Part shown: positions 62,069 through 64,000 of the stretch, piece by piece
How the letters are laid out: each line of letters starts with the position of its first letter
Numbering within the stretch: position 1 is the first letter of the stretch
Origin: JANQPA01 sp964628385
GTDB taxonomy: Bacteria; Bacteroidota; Bacteroidia; Chitinophagales; Saprospiraceae
NCBI GenBank assembly: GCA_964628385.1
Contig: CAZVOD010000008.1
Coordinates: forward strand, 1 to 64,000
Length of the DNA: 64,000 nt
Direction: 5' to 3'
Program-made: the position numbers and the translations under genes
Notes under the pieces: generated by a model
The model's input: the letters and a program-made list of their open reading frames with translations, nothing else
Databases searched by the model: none
Told to the model about the DNA's origin: nothing

Positions 62069-63730
62069 CTATTTATTATCTTTTTTAGCCACCTTCATGA
62101 TCAATAAACCTTCCCATACAGCGAAGAAATCGTATTTGTCTTTTTTGTAGTACGATAGAAACTGTTTATCCAGGGCTGAGATATTTGGTTCCTCCTTGTG
62201 CTCATTCTCCCAGGCTTCTGTGGGCGCCTGGAGTTTGGAGTTAGTGGTCATCATAAAAAACTGCTCCAACTCTTCAACTTCAAAATATTTCTCCACCGTT
62301 TTATTACCGTCCGTAGGATCATGTACTACGATTACATTTGGAGCATCTACACCGTGTTCATTGGTACCATATCCTACCAAAGTACCCCAGACTGTGCTTT
62401 TCTTTTCAAGATGGCTACTCGTTTCGTCGGCCTGATAAATACCCCATTTGAGGAGTACAATGCTGGAACCACTTAACCCTTCTTTGGCTTTGTCGAGAGG
62501 TATATTTTTGAGGCCTCCTTCCAAATGAATTATTTCTTTGATAGTTGGATTTTCCAGATTGGCCACATCCATAGGAGCGATATCGTAGTATCTGGCTGAC
62601 CTGACCATGTATTCTTCCTCAATGTAGGTGCCTAAGCCATCGATAACAGAGTAGGTGCTGGTCTTATTGGGAATCAGCGTTTTCATGAAGTTACCATTGG
62701 CCAATGTCTGCGCGATATTCATAGCCGATTGTTCACCTGCTTTCAGGCCAGTGCCCGATAATTTCTCATATCCTTTGTGGGTAAGATATACTAATGCATT
62801 GGCAGCCGCACAGGCCGCACTTTGATTTTTAAAACCCGCTTCTCCCTTTGTCTTTAAAGGAATTTCATTCATGTCAATATCTGGCGTGTTGGCCGTTCGC
62901 TTCATACTGATTGGAGGAGCATAAGCGCGTAAAGGACCATCGTTGATCTCGATATCTATCGTTTTATAGTTAGAGCCAAGGTATTCCTGAAATTGCAATA
63001 AAATATCCCATTCCAGCTGATAATTGAAGGCCTGCTTAGCTGCTTTCTTTTTGTAAAGCGCAATATATGAAGGTATTCTGTTGTCAATAGCTACTTCCAA
63101 ATCTACACACACATAACCGCTGCGATTTCTCTTATCCCTGTCTTTCTGAAATACTTCTTCAGAAACAAACTCTGTGTAGTGGGTCATATCCGCTGGTAAG
63201 CCTTTGTGATAAAGGGCTAAATAGGAAAGAGAACCGTCGGGTTCTTTTATCGTCTCGATATCCTCAAGGTAGAGTCCAAGTTTGGACAATTCCTTATGGT
63301 GAAATTCCACGCTCTGCTTGTTGGGCAATTTCCATATGTTATGAGGGGCTTTTTTATCCTGCCAAAATCCCATAATTATAGTCTCCCCATCTTCGTTTTC
63401 AAAGGGTTCTACATCTTTTAGCAATTGCCCCGCTTTAATCTTTTCTCCCTTGAGTTTTTCAAAAGCTTCCCAGCCCTCTGCCTGGGCAATGGTAAGGCTG
63501 TTACCCGTTTTCATCCAAATACCCCAGCATTTGTTATTGAAAAATTCAAGATCTATTAGCTCATATCCATCAGGGCTCAGCTCCTGGTTCCGCTCTTCAA
63601 TTTGGGTAAAAGGAACCTCATACAAATACAGAATCTCCTTGTCTGTTTGTTGCAGTAAAGCCGTATAGGCATTTTGGCCTGGCAGTGAAACTACACAGGA
63701 AGCCAATATTAAAGAAAACACTAACCTCAT
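62069..63730 (-). CDS. Secreted protein with BTRD-like repeats and a C39-like (possibly inactive) peptidase domain
   Basis: 553 residues. Signal peptide SLILASCVVSLPGQ. Residues ~20-240 contain repeated units with GYELIDLEFFNNKCWGIWMK, LYLEDIETI..., GYVCVDLEVAIDNRI and SYIALYKKK, the (G-x-x-l-x-D-l-e...y-a-l-y/w) pattern of bacterial tandem-repeat/polyglycine-hydrolase-like repeats. The C-terminal half (~290-500) has FKNQSAACAAANALVYL (Gln and Cys as in papain/C39-like peptidases, Cys ~303) and LVGYGTNE...VIVVHDPTDG, resembling the C39 GHxxxVxGY and DP motifs. The His usually before VGY is absent (WGTLVGYG), so activity is doubtful. Family assignment is by motif only. Confidence 0.55.
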   Translation of the reverse strand: MRLVFSLILASCVVSLPGQNAYTALLQQTDKEILYLYEVPFTQIEERNQELSPDGYELIDLEFFNNKCWGIWMKTGNSLTIAQAEGWEAFEKLKGEKIKAGQLLKDVEPFENEDGETIIMGFWQDKKAPHNIWKLPNKQSVEFHHKELSKLGLYLEDIETIKEPDGSLSYLALYHKGLPADMTHYTEFVSEEVFQKDRDKRNRSGYVCVDLEVAIDNRIPSYIALYKKKAAKQAFNYQLEWDILLQFQEYLGSNYKTIDIEINDGPLRAYAPPISMKRTANTPDIDMNEIPLKTKGEAGFKNQSAACAAANALVYLTHKGYEKLSGTGLKAGEQSAMNIAQTLANGNFMKTLIPNKTSTYSVIDGLGTYIEEEYMVRSARYYDIAPMDVANLENPTIKEIIHLEGGLKNIPLDKAKEGLSGSSIVLLKWGIYQADETSSHLEKKSTVWGTLVGYGTNEHGVDAPNVIVVHDPTDGNKTVEKYFEVEELEQFFMMTTNSKLQAPTEAWENEHKEEPNISALDKQFLSYYKKDKYDFFAVWEGLLIMKVAKKDNK

Positions 63731-64000
63731 AGTAAATAGTAATTTGACGCCAACTTTTTGGACGTTTTTGGGTGCCGTTAAATAGTTAAAAATTAGTGTA
63801 AACTATCCCTTCGATATGTGAGCTATTTTGACGATTGATCTTTGATTAGAATTGATAACCTGCCCGTTGGGGGAATTTATTAGGAATTGATAAATTAGGC
63901 TTCAATTGCAATTTACTAAATTTTAACGGTGACAGTCAATACCAAGTTGTATTTACAACAAAAAAAACTGCAATTTACTAGTCAAAAGCAACTACAAACG
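63731..64000. other. Right edge, non-coding
   Basis: 270 AT-rich bases upstream of the C39-like gene. No gene, repeat or RNA seen; it would contain that gene's promoter. Confidence 0.5.

Noticed and set aside
1..64000. tRNA or rRNA genes
   Set aside because: I looked through the intergenic regions and saw no cloverleaf or rRNA-like sequence; a covariance-model search would be decisive.

Overview
The window is chromosomal DNA of a Bacteroidota bacterium, most likely of the Saprospiria/Lewinella type (inference). The signs are type IX secretion (T9SS) cargo with both sorting-domain types, a divergent lptD / amidase / MCE-protein cluster, outer-membrane barrel and SPOR-like features, and TAnnTTTG-like -7 elements. 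No rRNA, tRNA, CRISPR array, prophage or intact insertion sequence was found.

Layout. (1) 0-11.5 kb: a non-coding left edge, then one giant secreted adhesin-like gene of about 38 tandem 70-residue Cys-paired repeats ending in a type B T9SS domain. (2) 11.5-24.4 kb: a PiT-like transporter; a decayed strip holding an msrA pseudogene and a transposase stump; pyrG, a membrane glycosyltransferase and a TrmH-type methylase in one run; ilvC-ilvA; a second glycosyltransferase; a TPR-like protein; and a membrane-bound nucleotide cyclase. (3) 24.4-28.1 kb: an ADP-ribosylglycohydrolase pseudogene beside an intact GH13 amylase lipoprotein, a fragment of a DUF1963-like gene, and a DinB-like protein. (4) 28.3-33 kb: a phosphorus-themed minus-strand block with a btaA-btaB pair for betaine lipid, polyphosphate kinase, and an arsenate-reductase-like low-molecular-weight phosphatase. 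(5) 33-44.7 kb: a beta-barrel protein, an ABC exporter, murB, a methyltransferase-like protein, an MCE protein, a cell-wall amidase and lptD, mostly envelope biogenesis. (6) 45-60.4 kb: a 2235-residue HYR-repeat protein and a 1670-residue dockerin-containing protein, both with type A T9SS domains, flanking a peptidase lipoprotein, a small membrane protein and an atypical SDR. (7) 60.5-63.7 kb: two poorly understood proteins.

The dominant biology is the cell surface: three giant secreted proteins, LPS, murein and lipid transport, and two lipid-linked glycosyltransferases. A secondary theme is phosphate economy. Intergenic DNA carries remnants of mobile DNA: two transposase stumps, and two families of short non-coding elements with terminal inverted repeats. 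One copy of the first family ends exactly on the ilvA stop codon. Several genes are visibly decaying: msrA, the ADP-ribosylglycohydrolase, the DUF1963-like gene and both transposases.
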